Source: Corynebacterium sp. SCR221107 | GTDB lineage: Bacteria; Actinomycetota; Actinomycetes; Mycobacteriales; Mycobacteriaceae | Assembly (NCBI RefSeq): GCF_027886475.1 | Contig: NZ_CP115670.1 | Coordinates: 1,116,001 to 1,180,000, forward strand | Length of the DNA stretch: 64,000 nucleotides | Reading direction: 5' to 3' | Shown: one piece after another, positions 62,925-64,000 of the stretch | How the letters are laid out: each line of letters starts with the position of its first letter | Position numbering within the stretch: the stretch's first letter is position 1 | The notes under the pieces: model-generated | The model's input: the letters and a program-made list of their open reading frames with translations, nothing else | Told to the model about the DNA's origin: nothing | Databases searched by the model: none | Position numbers and translations under genes: made by a program

Positions 62925-64000
62925 CTAGCCCTCGATGAGCGAGCGGTAGATGTCGACCGTCTGCTGGGCGATGGTGGCCCAGGAGAAGTCGTTGACGGCG
63001 CGCTCGCGTCCGGCCAAGCCGAACTTCTTGGCACGCTCGCGGTCAGCGACCATGGCGTTGACGGCGGCAGCAATGTCGCGTTCGAAGGATTGCGCATCGG
63101 CCTCGTCGTAATGCACCAGCGTGCCGGTGGTGCCGTCAACGACGACCTCCGGGATGCCACCGACGTCGGAGGCGACAACCGCGGTGCCGCAGGCCATGGC
63201 CTCCAAGTTGACGATGCCAAGCGGCTCGTAAATCGACGGGCACACAAAGGTGTCTGCGGCGGTGAGGATCTCTTGAATCTTGGGCTTATCCAGCATCTCC
63301 TGAACCCACACGATGCCATCTCGCTCGGCCTGGAGCTCGTTGACCAGAGCCTCGGTGCGTGCGGCGATCTCCGGGGTGTCCGGGGCGCCTGCGCACAGCA
63401 CCAGCTGCACGCCCTCGTCGAAGTGGCGCGCGGCCTTGACGAGGTGCTCCACGCCCTTCTGGCGGGTAATGCGTCCAACGAAGGCGACGATGGGGCGATC
63501 CGGGTCAATACCCAGCTTCTTGAGCACCGAGTCCTCGGCCTCGTCGAAGGTGGGGCGTGGCTGCCAAAGCTGAGTGTCGATGCCGTTGAGGACAACGTGG
63601 ACGCGGTCGGCGTCGATGCGCGGGTAGGCCTCCAGCACTGCGTCCTTCATCTTCGAGGACACGGCGATCACGGCGTCGGCATACTCCATGGCGTTTCGCT
63701 CCGACCACGAGGAGATGTCGTAGCCACCGCCGAGCTGCTCGCGCTTCCACGGGCGATCCGGTTCGAGAGAGTGCGCGGTGGCAACGTGCGGAATGCCGTG
63801 CAGGCGTGCGGCGAGGTGCCCGCCCAGACCCGCGTACCAGGTGTGGGAATGCACCACGTCTACCCCCGTTGCAGCCTCGGCCATGCGAAGCCCTGTGGAC
63901 AAGGTCTTGATCGCAGGATTCGCGTTAGCCAATTCCGGGTCGACCCCGTGAACATATACGTTGGCCTCATTACGCGGTGCGCCCATGCAGTGAACATCCA
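62925..64000 (-). CDS. glgA: Glycogen synthase GlgA (GT4, actinobacterial type), 5' end missing
   Basis: Residues after the window edge are absent; about 358 C-terminal residues are present. Motifs: VDVHCMGAPRNEANVYVHG, HSHTWYAGLGGHLAA, AFVGRITRQKGVEHLV, and the GT-B retaining signature YEPLGIVNLEAMACGTAVV (EX7E). Actinobacterial GT4-type GlgA/GlgM uses ADP-glucose to build maltose-1-phosphate or glucan. In C. glutamicum it lies next to glgC, expected just beyond the right edge. Confidence 0.95.
   Translation of the reverse strand, partial: DVHCMGAPRNEANVYVHGVDPELANANPAIKTLSTGLRMAEAATGVDVVHSHTWYAGLGGHLAARLHGIPHVATAHSLEPDRPWKREQLGGGYDISSWSERNAMEYADAVIAVSSKMKDAVLEAYPRIDADRVHVVLNGIDTQLWQPRPTFDEAEDSVLKKLGIDPDRPIVAFVGRITRQKGVEHLVKAARHFDEGVQLVLCAGAPDTPEIAARTEALVNELQAERDGIVWVQEMLDKPKIQEILTAADTFVCPSIYEPLGIVNLEAMACGTAVVASDVGGIPEVVVDGTTGTLVHYDEADAQSFERDIAAAVNAMVADRERAKKFGLAGRERAVNDFSWATIAQQTVDIYRSLIEG

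Overview
The window looks like the chromosome of a Corynebacterium species, a high-GC, mycolate-lineage actinobacterium. The main grounds are gene content and order: typA, lpqW-like, mshB (mycothiol), small membrane protein, fdxC and dapC lie in a row; dapD, an aroP-like permease, a second dapD and dapE follow; then come a LOG-family gene, folP2, gpgS, a DivIVA-like gene, a 55-codon DUF3117 gene and glgA. These are the blocks expected in Corynebacterium and Mycobacterium. At least nine genes also show a TAnnnT -10 box 6-8 bases before the start and no ribosome binding site, the usual look of leaderless actinobacterial genes. There are no rRNA or tRNA genes and no CRISPR array.

Region 1-13 kb: the 5' part of an NSS transporter, ychF, an AraC/GyrI-like regulator, a 0.9 kb gene-free stretch, a sulfide:quinone oxidoreductase-like gene plus a 54-residue partner behind a CsoR/CstR-type palindrome, a uric acid/xanthine permease fused to an OHCU decarboxylase, a membrane-anchored thermonuclease-like protein, lplA, a DUF808 protein, zupT and a patatin-like phospholipase. 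Region 13-20 kb: panE, then a thiamine-precursor ECF transporter (ykoE behind a TPP riboswitch; ykoD, ykoC and a P-loop kinase further on) whose ykoE is separated from ykoDC by an opposite-strand ClC channel gene and a repeat-rich spacer.

Region 20-33 kb holds a Nudix hydrolase and two complete peptide/nickel-type ABC systems pointing at each other. The + strand system is oppABCD-like, with fused ATPases. The - strand system has two ATPases, an MFS carrier, a lipoprotein and a fused double permease, a gene set that recalls opine-metallophore loci such as cnt. Region 33-36 kb: a secreted trypsin-like protease, an ArsC-family protein, a DUF402 protein and a secreted protein of unknown function, followed by a 1.1 kb gene-free stretch.

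Region 37-64 kb is the core block described above. Two points stand out. A phosphate permease gene (pit) is split by a 1362-bp IS3-family element with a perfect 4-bp target duplication, so removing it would restore the frame. At the right end, a GH32-family gene has all three catalytic motifs altered and sits in an apparent operon with acetolactate decarboxylase, next to glgA.

The best candidate for something undescribed is a short dispersed element with the core GCTTGCCGACGCC, often preceded by a T-run. I found eight copies, seven in spacers, several right behind terminators or stop codons. Other candidates are the metallophore-like ABC/MFS operon, the sulfide-responsive-looking operator of the sqr unit, and the degenerate GH32 protein.
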